Counted from the stretch's first letter, positions 1 through 8,823 are shown. The stretch is DNA of 55,440 bases from Methylobacterium isbiliense (GCF_022179325.1 NZ_BPQQ01000006.1:1-55440), one strand, 5' to 3'. Made by a program: numbers and translations. Notes: generated by a model not told the origin, from the letters alone.

Positions 1-180
1 CACCCCGTGGGGGCTGATCATACATGTCATTCTTACTACGTCAGTGTTGACTTTGATGTTGCCGATTATCTCGCGGCGTTCTGCGATCCGCTCGAGATCA
101 CGGAATGAGAAGCCGGATGCGCGCACACGTCGACTAACGGCGATTTCGCCGCGGTCCTGTTTGATCGTTCCGTTCATCAT
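1..180 (-). CDS. TnsC-like transposition ATPase, N-terminal fragment
   Basis: An open frame starts with ATGATG whose first ATG overlaps the tnsB stop (ATGA) and runs 60 codons without a stop to the window edge. The visible residues end in ISPHGV, which would fit the start of a Walker A loop if GKT/S follows outside the window; that is inference. In Tn7-like elements the gene after tnsB is normally tnsC, the AAA+ regulator that links target-site proteins to the TnsAB transposase. The four-base overlap implies translational coupling. The identity rests on position more than on recognised sequence, because only the N-terminus is present. Confidence 0.5.
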   Translation of the reverse strand, partial: MMNGTIKQDRGEIAVSRRVRASGFSFRDLERIAERREIIGNIKVNTDVVRMTCMISPHGV

Positions 181-2333
181 TCGACAGTCCACTCTTCCGG
201 GCCAAAGTCGTCATTGGAACTCGATGAAGTTTGCGACGGTAGCTTTTCGGGTGGGCGCGCAATCGGCATTCGGCAAGCAGAAGCAGCATGTTTCGGCTTC
301 CGATTGCTTGCGGGCGCGGCACTGACGCGGGTGCGCCGTTGACGCCGACGTTCATCGACCAGCGCCTTCTCGTCGCCTGGCGTCGGCGATACCGCGAAGT
401 ATGGGTCGTCCGCGTGCTCGCGATACCAATCGATGTCGTTCTGGGTCATCCTGACAGGTACGGAGCCTGCCCTGCGAGCATCCTCCCGGAGGAGGCGCAT
501 CGCGCGATACATCGTTTCACGGGCAACCCTTTCGCTTCTCGCGGTCATTTCGCGAGCCAAGGCGATCGCGTCGCGCCACTCCGCCAAGGATCTGCCGGCG
601 ACGAGTTGAAGATCCTCGCAGGGTATCGCCTCCCAACCCCGCTCATCGTCGATGAGGACGAGGATCGTTCCAAGATCATACGGATCAACTTTGATCAGGT
701 ACTCCTTGCCCCAGTGAAAATCCTTGCCTCTACGAGCATTTTTGAGAGCATCGGATTGGTATTTGAGCCCTAGAAATGTGATACCGTCTCGTTGAATTGT
801 GCGGTCGATGACCAAGGAAAGCAGAGGCTTGAGATCGTCCGCGTTCGGAGGAAGACGGACGCCGAAACCTTCCAGATCGCGCCAGCGTGAAAGTGGGCTT
901 TGACCGAGCAAACCGCCGTGGCGACGGTTGTGGTAGATGTCAACAACCCAGATCGTGAACTTCTCGACAATTTGCCCAACCGTATCGCCGGCCTTTGCGC
1001 TACTCTTGTAGTCTCCCTTCTCCCGCGTGTCGCGAAACGTTCGACCAACCAAGTACGCGCAGAAATCACGTGCGATCGTTCCGATGAAGCGCTCCACTTT
1101 CCCTTTGAGGTGAGGCTTGCGGCGCGGCATGTAGCGAAGCTCGAACCGCAGTTGGCCGGCGGCTCCCTTCATGGAGCGGGAATGATGTTCCTTCGCATTG
1201 TCGAGGACTAGAACTTCCATTATGCCAAATACAGGCCATTTGGATGCTACATTGATGCCGTCAAGATTTTTGGGAAGTGCTCCCATTCTGATGCAATTCA
1301 TGATCGACGTCCAAGATGGACGATCGGTCGATATGTAAAAACCGTAGATCATGCGTGTAGCGGCGCAGATCGCCACCGTCAGCCACACTCGCTTGATCCG
1401 TTTCTTTTTGGAACGCTTGTTCCGTACCGGAGATCCATCCTCATAGACAACCAATACATCGAGGGGAGTGTGATCGATCTCGACGATCTCCAGGGGCCGC
1501 CCCGCCTGCAAAGCTTTGCGGACGTGACGGAACTTCTGCTCGGCCGCCGCAGGACCTTCTCGATAATAGACTAGATCAAAAGGTGCTACGTTGCTCTTCA
1601 CCCAACGCCGGATCGTCATAGCATCCGGGAGATGAAGTTTGACGGCGCGGCCTTCGTTCGCAGCTCGAATATCACCCTCGATGAGGAGGATGGCATGTGT
1701 CAGTGGAGGCCCCTCGAGAACAAGGTAATCCTCCCGGATGCGGTCCGCGATGATCTGTTCGACCTCGGGGTCCAGGCGGAAGCCACGGCGTCCTTTCAAA
1801 TCGTCCAGTGGAATCAGGGAGGTCAGCCCTTCCCCGGCCTTCGTCCAACGTAGATACCAGTTCTTTATCGTGGGACCGCTCCAGGTCTCGAGCGGGATCC
1901 TCTCCAGCGGGACGCCTTCCAGTCGCGCTTGCGCTGCTCGCCGTGCGCGAGCGACGATTTTCGAAATCTTCGCGTAGTCATCCGTATCCCTACTATAACG
2001 CTTCGTAGCGAAAAACTTGTTGCATGCATTCATATAGTCGAGACGCATCAGCGCCACGTCTTGTTTTTTTACTTCGAAACTATCAAGTTGACGTTCGAGG
2101 TTGTCGCGCACTCCCTTGGGGAGACTAAGGGATTTTTCCCTGACAAGTTCGAATCTTTTCGGTGTCTCAAAGTATTTTTCTGCTAGATCTTCGTGCGTGA
2201 CTTCCAGAGTCGCCGGGCATTCGCCAATCGTTCTAAGCTTGACGATCTTGTCGTTAGCTGCGAGATATTTATAAATGGCACCATCGTACAGTACGAGGGT
2301 TCCAGACTTGATCCTAATGCGAGGTACGTTCAT
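177..2333 (-). CDS. tnsB: Tn7-like transposase TnsB (DDE integrase)
   Basis: A 718-residue DDE transposase, the usual TnsB length. It would cut the 3' ends of the transposon and join them to target DNA. The N-terminal ~250 residues look like DNA-binding domains rich in basic helices. The RNase H-fold core shows Asp287 (EIDHTPLD), Asp378 (VLDNAKEHH) and Glu414 (GKVERFIG), the DDE triad, followed by a Mu-type beta-barrel region and a Lys/Arg/Ser-rich tail, which in TnsB contacts TnsC. The start at 2333 is preceded by GAGGTGA five bases upstream, lying across the end of tnsA. The gene is visibly less GC-rich than the metal-resistance genes, which suggests transfer from another host. Confidence 0.93.
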   Translation of the reverse strand: MNVPRIRIKSGTLVLYDGAIYKYLAANDKIVKLRTIGECPATLEVTHEDLAEKYFETPKRFELVREKSLSLPKGVRDNLERQLDSFEVKKQDVALMRLDYMNACNKFFATKRYSRDTDDYAKISKIVARARRAAQARLEGVPLERIPLETWSGPTIKNWYLRWTKAGEGLTSLIPLDDLKGRRGFRLDPEVEQIIADRIREDYLVLEGPPLTHAILLIEGDIRAANEGRAVKLHLPDAMTIRRWVKSNVAPFDLVYYREGPAAAEQKFRHVRKALQAGRPLEIVEIDHTPLDVLVVYEDGSPVRNKRSKKKRIKRVWLTVAICAATRMIYGFYISTDRPSWTSIMNCIRMGALPKNLDGINVASKWPVFGIMEVLVLDNAKEHHSRSMKGAAGQLRFELRYMPRRKPHLKGKVERFIGTIARDFCAYLVGRTFRDTREKGDYKSSAKAGDTVGQIVEKFTIWVVDIYHNRRHGGLLGQSPLSRWRDLEGFGVRLPPNADDLKPLLSLVIDRTIQRDGITFLGLKYQSDALKNARRGKDFHWGKEYLIKVDPYDLGTILVLIDDERGWEAIPCEDLQLVAGRSLAEWRDAIALAREMTARSERVARETMYRAMRLLREDARRAGSVPVRMTQNDIDWYREHADDPYFAVSPTPGDEKALVDERRRQRRTRVSAAPASNRKPKHAASACRMPIARPPEKLPSQTSSSSNDDFGPEEWTVE

Positions 2334-2337
2334 GAGA

Positions 2338-3066
2338 TCACCTCGCGTTCATCGTGGTCGGAATACCTACAATGGCGCGATCGTCGAGCGGAGCTTTGGG
2401 ATCGAGTTGGACGAGTTCGCCGCGGGCGATCAGCGAGACTACGGCGCGAAAGCTTCTAAGACCGATGCCGCTGCGTTGGCGCAGATCCGCTACGGAGGTG
2501 GGGCCATTCGCTCGGTCAACCGCAAGCCTGATCGTGTGTAGTTCGTCGTCGGCAACCGAAAAGCCTCGTTCGCTGGAGATCAGCGCGGCGTTCGCCACGG
2601 CCAGCGGGTCGATCTCGCGCTCGGTCCATATCTCGAAGGAGTCGTAGCCTGCTTCGAGGGCTCCGAGCCCAACGCCCTCCTTGAAGCGCGGATGCAACCT
2701 CTGCCGCAGCTTCCAGGGTTTGATCTCGTGACACTGGCGTTTCCCGTCATCGAGCAGGCAATCAAAATCCGGTGTATAGGACCGCCACTTGTCTCCATCG
2801 AACCATGGGAAGGGAGGTGGCTCCTCTCGATACGAGATGACGCGCGGATCGTTGTCGATAAGCACGATGAAGTCCCGTGCGAGTCTGCCTTCATAAGCCA
2901 CCTGCCTGTAGTTCATCGACTGCTTGCCTGATGGATACTCTCCAGTGATGCAGTCGCGGCGGCCGGTGACGATCTTCCTATGCGGTTGGGGCTTGCCGAC
3001 GTGCCGGCTTTCCATGCGTCGGAAGTTCGAATGTCCTTCTTCGGGATCGGATCGCCTGCTAGACAT
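2338..3066 (-). CDS. tnsA: Tn7-like endonuclease TnsA
   Basis: TnsA nicks the 5' ends of the transposon so that, with TnsB, the element is excised cut-and-paste. The N-terminal nuclease half carries the restriction-enzyme-like set Glu (YEGRLARD), Asp (TPDFDCLL) and EIK (CHEIKPW), about residues 59, 100 and 114-116 from the chosen start. The C-terminal ~70 residues form a winged-helix domain that in Tn7 contacts TnsC. An in-frame ATG at 3081 exists, but the ATG at 3066 has GGAGAGG six bases upstream and is preferred, giving 242 residues. tnsB follows after four bases, so the two are co-transcribed. The transposon end should lie upstream, at coordinates above 3066. Confidence 0.9.
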   Translation of the reverse strand: MSSRRSDPEEGHSNFRRMESRHVGKPQPHRKIVTGRRDCITGEYPSGKQSMNYRQVAYEGRLARDFIVLIDNDPRVISYREEPPPFPWFDGDKWRSYTPDFDCLLDDGKRQCHEIKPWKLRQRLHPRFKEGVGLGALEAGYDSFEIWTEREIDPLAVANAALISSERGFSVADDELHTIRLAVDRANGPTSVADLRQRSGIGLRSFRAVVSLIARGELVQLDPKAPLDDRAIVGIPTTMNAR

Positions 3067-3715
3067 GGCGCGCCTCTCCATTCACCGACCGTCTGGGTCG
3101 AGGCTGGGTCCCTTCCGGACATCCGGCGGCGGGGGGAGGCCTCCGCCCCCGCGAAGGAGATCCTCGGAGCGGGGGCGCAGCATGGTCAGGCGCAAAAGCG
3201 GTCGGCCGAGGGTCGGCGCGGCCGGAAGAGGCATGGTTCCGTATCGGCATCGTAGAACCCGCGAGAACGCAAGGCGGGGCCGACCGGACAGGCAGGTTGA
3301 AATCCGCTCACGCATCCATCGCCGACGGATAAGGTTGGCGCCTGGACCGCGATCGTTCGGCCGTGCGGTAGCGATGCCACCGAGATGCCGTAGGCTCACC
3401 TGACTGCCCGGCCGGGACGATCATGCGTCCTGTCACCGGGTTCTGCGCAGCCGCTTGCAATCGCCATCGAGGGCGTGCAGGCTGTGCGTGGAGGGCGTGG
3501 GGCTGCAATCCCCAGGCCGATCCGGTGGGACTGACAGTGGTCCGGAGTAGTCGACGCTCGCTTCGCAGGCTTGGCTTCGACATTCCCAAGATGCGCGGCT
3601 CCAGAGCCGCGCATCTTGCCGTGTAGGCAGACCTTGACCTCTCAAGGAGGACGAAGCTGCCGCGGAAGGCCGATGTATTGCGGATGAAGGTCCATCAGTT
3701 CGCTCCAGTCGCTCG
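3067..3715. other. Gene-poor stretch upstream of tnsA; possible transposon end
   Basis: No frame here has a convincing protein. In Tn7-like elements the end with TnsB-binding repeats lies just upstream of tnsA, so an end is expected here, but I could not find a set of ~20-bp repeats or a terminal TGT/ACA with a target duplication. The strongest structure is the long perfect hairpin at 3588-3617, listed separately. A second small stem (tgggg/cccca) lies near 3498-3514. Confidence 0.4.
3588..3617. repeat. Perfect 13-bp inverted repeat with 4-nt loop
   Basis: aagatgcgcggct is followed by ccag and then its exact reverse complement, a 30-nt hairpin with no mismatch. Neither strand has a clear T-run after the stem, so it is not a textbook intrinsic terminator. 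It sits between tnsA and the next minus-strand gene and could be a terminator-like barrier, a protein-binding palindrome, or part of a mobile-element end. Confidence 0.7.
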
Positions 3716-4285
3716 TCATTGCATAGATATTGTGGCAGCTTGTCGCTTCAATTTCGGCGAATCGCTGATGCGCCAAGTCTTCGTAGAGTTGTTGTATGAT
3801 ACGATCCGAGCTTGCGACAATTTAGATTTGATTTTCGCGAAGAGCGCCAGTGAGCATAACTCTGCTTTTGTTATAAAATCATCGATTGTACTGGCATCCA
3901 CTTCGGTCGGATGATTCTTCTCAAGGATCTCGATCATCTTCAGAGCGGCTGTTCGGTTTCTTTCGTTGCCGCGACCGACGCAGCCATCGAGAGCATCGAC
4001 ATCGATCAGGACCGGCTCGTATGCTGTTTCGCGGTCGACGGTTCCTATCGAAACGATTCCAGGAGGTTCGGCCGTAGCGGGGTCCGGGGTCTCCGTCCGG
4101 TAGCCTGCAGCCTGTTCCCGGATCGATCCGGCCCCGAGGGCGGCGCTCTCGAAAAGCTCGACCGCTTCCAGCAGACCGATCTGTTTGATCCGACCGTCGC
4201 GTTCCTCAAGCAGTTCCGCGATCCGACGATCCAGATCTGCGATCTCGGCTTCGAGCCGCCCCTTCCTTCGATTTCGATTGGACAC
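3716..4285 (-). CDS. Hypothetical protein: N-terminal coiled coil plus winged-helix-like C-terminus
   Basis: This 189-residue protein is not a family I can name. Residues 1-45 are basic, then strongly heptad-like (RLEAEIADLDRRIAELLEER), predicting a coiled coil. The middle is Pro/Ala/Thr-rich linker. Residues ~105-180 (TAALKMIEILEKN through SYNNSTKTWRI) resemble a small winged-helix domain. The start is GTG at 4285 with GAGGAG nine bases upstream. Base composition falls towards its 3' end, more like tnsA/tnsB than the neighbours. It could be a DNA-binding accessory of the transposon or cargo; the sequence does not decide. Confidence 0.6.
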   Translation of the reverse strand: MSNRNRRKGRLEAEIADLDRRIAELLEERDGRIKQIGLLEAVELFESAALGAGSIREQAAGYRTETPDPATAEPPGIVSIGTVDRETAYEPVLIDVDALDGCVGRGNERNRTAALKMIEILEKNHPTEVDASTIDDFITKAELCSLALFAKIKSKLSQARIVSYNNSTKTWRISDSPKLKRQAATISMQ

Positions 4286-4586
4286 GGTCGACCGCTCCTC
4301 CGCAAGACTGCCAGGGACGCAACCTTGGAATCGTCATCCTAGAGATGTCCCGGAAGAAGACAACCCTTTCGTCCGAGACAGCTCCGAGACCGCCGTCGCG
4401 ACCTCGGAGACCCCCTGAACGAGGCATTCCGGAAGCGGCGGGACCACGGACCGACCTGTCGCCGAGGTCACGTTCCGACTGTCGTCGGCGTCCGGATGCA
4501 ACGACCGGCAGGACGGAGCGAAAATTCCGAAAAGTCGTGCCCACGTAGGTGCATGGGTCCGGCTCGCGGTACCTCGAGCCGGCCCG
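4286..4586. other. Intergenic, nothing recognised
   Basis: About 300 bases between two minus-strand genes. The open frames here are short, overlap in several phases and have Arg/Ser/Pro-rich translations typical of high-GC shadow frames. I see no RNA gene, repeat or clear promoter. Confidence 0.4.
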
Positions 4587-5180
4587 TCACCGCTCCCCGA
4601 CGCCCTGCCCGCGGCGGCGGATCCAAGTCTGCGGAGAGAGCGTGTTCCGGATGTCGATGTCGACTTGACCGGCACAGACGAGTGCCAGGATCGCGTCCGC
4701 GGGGTCTCCGACATCGCTTCGCACGCACTTCCCGGCTGCGGCGAGCGTCGAGCCTGCAGGACAGTCCTCCAGCATCTGCAGGATTCTCAATCGGTCCCCG
4801 AGTGACACCTTCGTCCTTCGCGTGGCCCAGACCATCCTTGCAGTCGAACAACGCGGCTCCGCCAGTACGACGGATCTCAAGATCCATGTGCGATCCGGGG
4901 GAAGCGCGTCGCTGCTGGCTCCCGGGTGTTTCCTCAAGGCCGTTACGAGACGCCGCGTGCTGGCGACGATGGCGACGACGGAGAAGTTCTCGTCAGGCCC
5001 GCACGTGTGCCTTTCCAGGGCTTCTATCGACGGATCCAAGGTCATCTGGATCAGCAGATCGCGATGCCACCTGCAGGGATATGGAATTGGCGCGGCCGTC
5101 TTGAACGATCTGAATCCTCTGCCACCACCGGCATCATCCGGTCCGTCGAGGATCATCGATGGCGGAACGAAGCTGGACAT
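4587..5180 (-). CDS. TnsA C-terminal-domain-like winged-helix protein (no nuclease residues)
   Basis: A 197-residue protein whose last ~75 residues (GDRLRILQMLEDCP through VDIDIRNTLSPQTWIRR) match in pattern the C-terminal domain of the TnsA upstream: a helix starting L/I-x-x-L, a turn, a helix ending ALVCAGQ, then a beta strand with a D-I/L-D core and S-P-x-T. The N-terminal part lacks the TnsA PDF and E-x-K motifs, so it should not cut DNA. It may be a degenerate TnsA or a DNA-binding accessory. The start is uncertain: the ATG at 5045 (MTLDPSIEAL) is a plausible shorter start, as the first 45 residues are low-complexity. Confidence 0.5.
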   Translation of the reverse strand: MSSFVPPSMILDGPDDAGGGRGFRSFKTAAPIPYPCRWHRDLLIQMTLDPSIEALERHTCGPDENFSVVAIVASTRRLVTALRKHPGASSDALPPDRTWILRSVVLAEPRCSTARMVWATRRTKVSLGDRLRILQMLEDCPAGSTLAAAGKCVRSDVGDPADAILALVCAGQVDIDIRNTLSPQTWIRRRGQGVGER

Positions 5181-5454
5181 CGACGGGATCTCCGCCTTCC
5201 ATCGGCATGCGGCGGCGTGGCCGGAAGGCGCACCTCCGCCGCCTTAAGATTCCTGGGGCTCGTTCGGCATTGATCGATGATCCCTCAGAAGCCGTATTCG
5301 TGGGCTCCGGGCCATTCACTCCAGGGCATCGCTCGGTAGTGATGCCGTGGATGATGAGGCAGATTTCACCTCTTTTCAATGTGGTTCGATATCCCCGGGG
5401 ATTGCTTGGAAAGTGGGGAATGTCGGCTCGTGGGAATGAACGGCAATCAATGAT

Positions 5455-5826
5455 TCATTCTTCCGTGGGCCTGCTATCCGATTTGACGCTCGCGGGCACG
5501 ATCTTCGTGCCGACTGCATCTTCCTGCCTGACGAGCCAGCGTCCCATGGACTGGAGGAATTCCTCACGCGCTTCCGGTGAAACGGCGGCCTGCAGTCTGT
5601 CGAGTTGGCAGCGCACCGCCAGATCGAGGCCCTCTCCACACGTGCCTGCCGGCCCAAGCGGGAGTTCGTACATCGTCAAGACATCCAGCAGATACGAAAC
5701 GTCGGACGGCGGTCCGATCCGCGCCCAGTCGTGGACCGTGCGCACCGCCACTCCGATCTCCGCGGCGAAGCTTGCCTGCGTACGCCCGAGCAGGCGTAGG
5801 CGAGCTTTGAAGCTGGTGCCGTCCAT
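5455..5826 (-). CDS. Helix-turn-helix regulator-like protein
   Basis: A 123-residue protein starting MDGTSFKARLRLLGRT. Residues ~5-45 (LGRTQASFAAEIGVAVRTVHDWA) form a clear XRE/Cro-like helix-turn-helix: Q-A-S-F-A-A-E-I-G-V at the first helix and turn, and V-R-T-V-H-D-W in the recognition helix. The remainder is a short helical domain of unknown role. A longer frame reaches 6114, but that extension is Arg/Ser/Pro-rich and shadow-like, so the ATG at 5826 is chosen. It probably binds DNA near the transposon or cargo genes; the target is not visible. Confidence 0.55.
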   Translation of the reverse strand: MDGTSFKARLRLLGRTQASFAAEIGVAVRTVHDWARIGPPSDVSYLLDVLTMYELPLGPAGTCGEGLDLAVRCQLDRLQAAVSPEAREEFLQSMGRWLVRQEDAVGTKIVPASVKSDSRPTEE

Positions 5827-6457
5827 CGAAGGTGCACGTGCGGAGGATATGATCCGTCCCCGGGGAATCGTCGGCGAGCGTGCGCGGAGCCGCCACACAG
5901 GATGACATGGGAGGTTCGCTCCTTCCAGAGGAGCGCCGGGTGCGAACTCCGTACCTTCCAAGACCGCTGCGATCGCCGTGCTCCGCGGCCAGGTGTGGCG
6001 AGATGCTCCTCGCGTTGCGGAGGAGGATCTTGCCGACCGATGACGGAGCCGACCGGATCGGCGCGGTCGCCCGAGGCGGTCCGAGACATCTCCGAGCTTG
6101 GCCCGGCAGCACATCCATCATCCAGGCGGATCGGATTCCTCCCGCCGCCTGTCGGCGATGGCACCGCCGTCGTACCAGCGGCGGGCCCGCCAACTCGTCC
6201 ACGCGGCGCCATTACGTACAGCTGCGGCTTGGTCCAACCAGGATCGCAAGCGGCTCGATCCGCTGTGGATCGGCCCCGAACCCTCTAGCGTCTGTTCACT
6301 ATATGTTCTAGTGTCGCTCATCGCCTATGAAGCAGGCGATCTCCTGAATCCGACGCCTGCCGAGAGCTCCGACCCCGTGGAGCCAGCCCCGTCGATGCAG
6401 CAATCCCAGCCCGTTCGCTGACGGCCGTCGCCATCGCACGGCCGCGGGAGATCTTGC
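5827..6457. other. Long intergenic region upstream of the AAA+ protease gene
   Basis: About 630 bases separating a minus-strand HTH gene from a plus-strand AAA+/M41 gene. No convincing coding frame. The most distinct part is a short AT-rich island near 6290-6315 that holds the LexA-like box listed next, a likely promoter region for the protease gene. Several longer minus-strand frames over 5880-6212 have shadow-like composition. Confidence 0.4.
6294..6308 (+). promoter_or_regulatory. Candidate alphaproteobacterial LexA (SOS) box
   Basis: The sequence is GTTC, seven bases, GTTC, the direct-repeat form known for LexA boxes in Rhizobiales and other alphaproteobacteria. It lies in an AT-rich patch 150 bases before the start of the AAA+/M41 gene. 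The motif has only eight fixed bases and would occur about once or twice by chance in both strands of a window this size, so position rather than sequence gives it weight. Confidence 0.4.
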
Positions 6458-8620
6458 ATGCTCGCCCAGTCCCCGGAACTCACGCCTCATGATCCGGATG
6501 CGTCACGGATCCCACCCTCGGACCAGCTCGCCCGCGCCTTTCTGCAGCGGCTCGCACAGGACGAGCGCAAGCGCGTAAAGATCGGCCAGCGAACCGGTTC
6601 GTACGCCTTCGAGGACGACGCGTTGCTCGACGAGTGCGACGCCGTCGAACAGATCGTGGCGCAGTACGATGCAGACCGGATCGAAGCAGCGCACGTGCCC
6701 GTGCCGGCGGGACTCGCGGCCGTTGCCGTCATGCTCGCCCGCGCGGTCGAGGCCGAGCCGGGTCTCGTGCGTCGGCTGCGCCGGGAGGCGCCCATCGTCG
6801 CGCTCGCTACCCACTTGGCCGATCTCATCGAGCCAGTCCGGATCGTCGCCGAGACATGCCTGTTCCGGCCCGACACCAAAGTCGTCGAGCTCTCGAGCGG
6901 AAGAACACGTGAGCTGACCCGCAACCACGCGGGCCTCTTCGTCTGCGACGGGACCGGCCGCGACGCTCGACCGGAGAAGGGCAACGAGGTGATCGGCGCA
7001 GCCTTGCATGTTCGCGTACCCATCGTCGGCATCGCTCCTGATCCGAAGCGTCAGCTCCCGCGTGACCTGATGCGCTCCGCCGAGCACCGGATCTCGCTGC
7101 CGAGCCTCGATCAGGCCGGACTCGCACTCGTGGTCGAAGCCGTCGTGGGCGCTCTGCCGACACGGCCGATCGACCCGGACCTGCTGCGGATGATCGACAT
7201 CTCCGATCTGCCTGTCGCCTTCCGCAGGACGGCATCGCCCGACCGCTGCATCGACGCGCTCGAGCGGATCGTCGCCGCCAAGGCTGAACACCTCGGCGAC
7301 GGGCCCGCACTGGAGGAGCTCGACGGCTACGGCGAGGCCAAGACCTGGGGTCTGGCCGCTGCAGCCGACCTGCAAGCCTACCGTTCCGGCCGGCTGGGCT
7401 GGGCCGAGTTCGACCATCGCGGCCTGCTCCTCTCGGGGCCGTCAGGTGTCGGCAAGACGAGCTTCGCCCGCGCATTTGCCAAGTCCGCGCGCGTACCGCT
7501 GGTGGCGACCTCGGTCGCCCAGTGGAACGCGGCCGACTACCTGTCCGGCACGCTCCAGGCGATCCGCAAGGTCTTCGCTCAGGCCAAGGCGCAAGCGCCC
7601 TGCATCCTGTTCATCGACGAACTCGATGGCATCTCCGACCGCGGCCAGATCCGGGGCGAGCACATCCAATACTGGTCCCAGATCGTGAACCTGCTGCTCG
7701 AGCAGCTCGCCGGCGTGGAGGACCGGCCAGGCGTCGTCGTGGTGGCGGCCACGAATCATCCGGAGAAGATCGATCCTGCCGTGAAGCGGGCCGGGCGCTT
7801 GGACCGGGAGATCGCGGTCGCGAGGCCGGATAGTGAGGCTCTCGCCAGGATCTTGCGTCATCATCTCGGTCGCGAGGTCCTGCCGGACGCGCCGATGATG
7901 CCGCTGGCACTGGCTGCACACGGTATGACGGGCGCGGACGTGGAGGCCTTCGTCCGTCGCGCCAAGGGTACCGCACGACGCCACGATCGGGCGTTGACCT
8001 CGGATGACGTACTGGCCGAGATCCGGCAGGGGCGCCGCCCGCTCCCGGCCGCCGTCAGGCGCCGCGTCGCCATCCACGAGGCTGGGCACGCGGTCGTCAG
8101 CCATGCCCTGGGATACGGCCGGCTTGCAGACCTCTCCCTGCACGACCACGGCGGACAGGCCTGCCTGGAAGTCGCCACCGAGGGGGCCACAACACTGCAC
8201 GACTTGGAGGCGACGATCGCGTCGCTTCTAGCCGGGCGGATCGCGGAGGAGATCGAACTCGGCGCCGGCTCGATCGGCGCATCCTTCGGCCCGGGCTCCG
8301 ATCTCGCAAGGGCGACCACGATCGCTCGCGACATCGAGCTGACCTACGGCCTCGGCCATCTCGGCAACGTCCACCTGGAGCCGGCCGTCACCGACATGGT
8401 GCTGATCGGGGGCTTGCTCCCGGCGGTCGCCGAACGCCTGCGAAGCGCGAGCGACCGGGCGCGGACCATCCTGACGGAGCATCGTCAGTCACTACAGGCA
8501 ATCGCCTGCGAGCTCGAAGCCTCAGGCTACCTATCCCGTGAGGACATCGGCTGCATGCTGGCGCCGATCGGCATGCAGATGGGACGCGAGGCTGTCGCCA
8601 GCGACAAGGAGGCACGGTGA
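6458..8620 (+). CDS. Soluble FtsH-like AAA+ ATPase with M41 zinc-peptidase domain
   Basis: A 720-residue ATP-dependent protease. Residues ~1-300 are an unrecognised helical domain. Walker A is GPSGVGKT at 327-334, Walker B ILFIDELD near 388, followed by the AAA second region of homology (AATNHPEKIDP, then KRAGRLDRE). The peptidase has the zinc motif HEAGH at 540-544 and an Asp at 615 (GSDLARAT), placed as the third zinc ligand in FtsH. Unlike FtsH there is no membrane segment before the AAA module, so it should be cytoplasmic. A 67-residue gene is coupled to its stop. The candidate LexA box upstream suggests damage-inducible control. Substrates are unknown; a defence or stress role is inference from location. 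Confidence 0.88.
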   Translation: MLAQSPELTPHDPDASRIPPSDQLARAFLQRLAQDERKRVKIGQRTGSYAFEDDALLDECDAVEQIVAQYDADRIEAAHVPVPAGLAAVAVMLARAVEAEPGLVRRLRREAPIVALATHLADLIEPVRIVAETCLFRPDTKVVELSSGRTRELTRNHAGLFVCDGTGRDARPEKGNEVIGAALHVRVPIVGIAPDPKRQLPRDLMRSAEHRISLPSLDQAGLALVVEAVVGALPTRPIDPDLLRMIDISDLPVAFRRTASPDRCIDALERIVAAKAEHLGDGPALEELDGYGEAKTWGLAAAADLQAYRSGRLGWAEFDHRGLLLSGPSGVGKTSFARAFAKSARVPLVATSVAQWNAADYLSGTLQAIRKVFAQAKAQAPCILFIDELDGISDRGQIRGEHIQYWSQIVNLLLEQLAGVEDRPGVVVVAATNHPEKIDPAVKRAGRLDREIAVARPDSEALARILRHHLGREVLPDAPMMPLALAAHGMTGADVEAFVRRAKGTARRHDRALTSDDVLAEIRQGRRPLPAAVRRRVAIHEAGHAVVSHALGYGRLADLSLHDHGGQACLEVATEGATTLHDLEATIASLLAGRIAEEIELGAGSIGASFGPGSDLARATTIARDIELTYGLGHLGNVHLEPAVTDMVLIGGLLPAVAERLRSASDRARTILTEHRQSLQAIACELEASGYLSREDIGCMLAPIGMQMGREAVASDKEAR

Positions 8621-8823
8621 TGTTCGATCTTCCACCCGACGATCCGGCCAACGGCGATCTGCAGCCTCTCTCCGTAGCGATCGACACTTTGTGCGAGGCT
8701 CTCGAAGGCGACCGGAAGGTCGTCATCGAAGGCTTGGCCGAGATCATCCGGAAGCGTGCGGAGTTCGAGCGGTGCAGGCAGGTGCACGGCCACGTCTGGC
8801 GCCTGCGCCTGATCGTTCCCTGA
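8620..8823 (+). CDS. Small acidic protein coupled to the AAA+/M41 protease
   Basis: A 67-residue protein (MFDLPPDDPANGDLQ) with predicted helices (SVAIDTLCEALEG, then VIEGLAEIIRKRAEF). The ATG at 8620 overlaps the protease stop (TGATG) and has AAGGAGG seven bases upstream, which decides this start over the GTG at 8617. The tight overlap implies translation at a fixed ratio with the protease, so it may be an adaptor, inhibitor or substrate. I do not recognise a family. Confidence 0.65.
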   Translation: MFDLPPDDPANGDLQPLSVAIDTLCEALEGDRKVVIEGLAEIIRKRAEFERCRQVHGHVWRLRLIVP

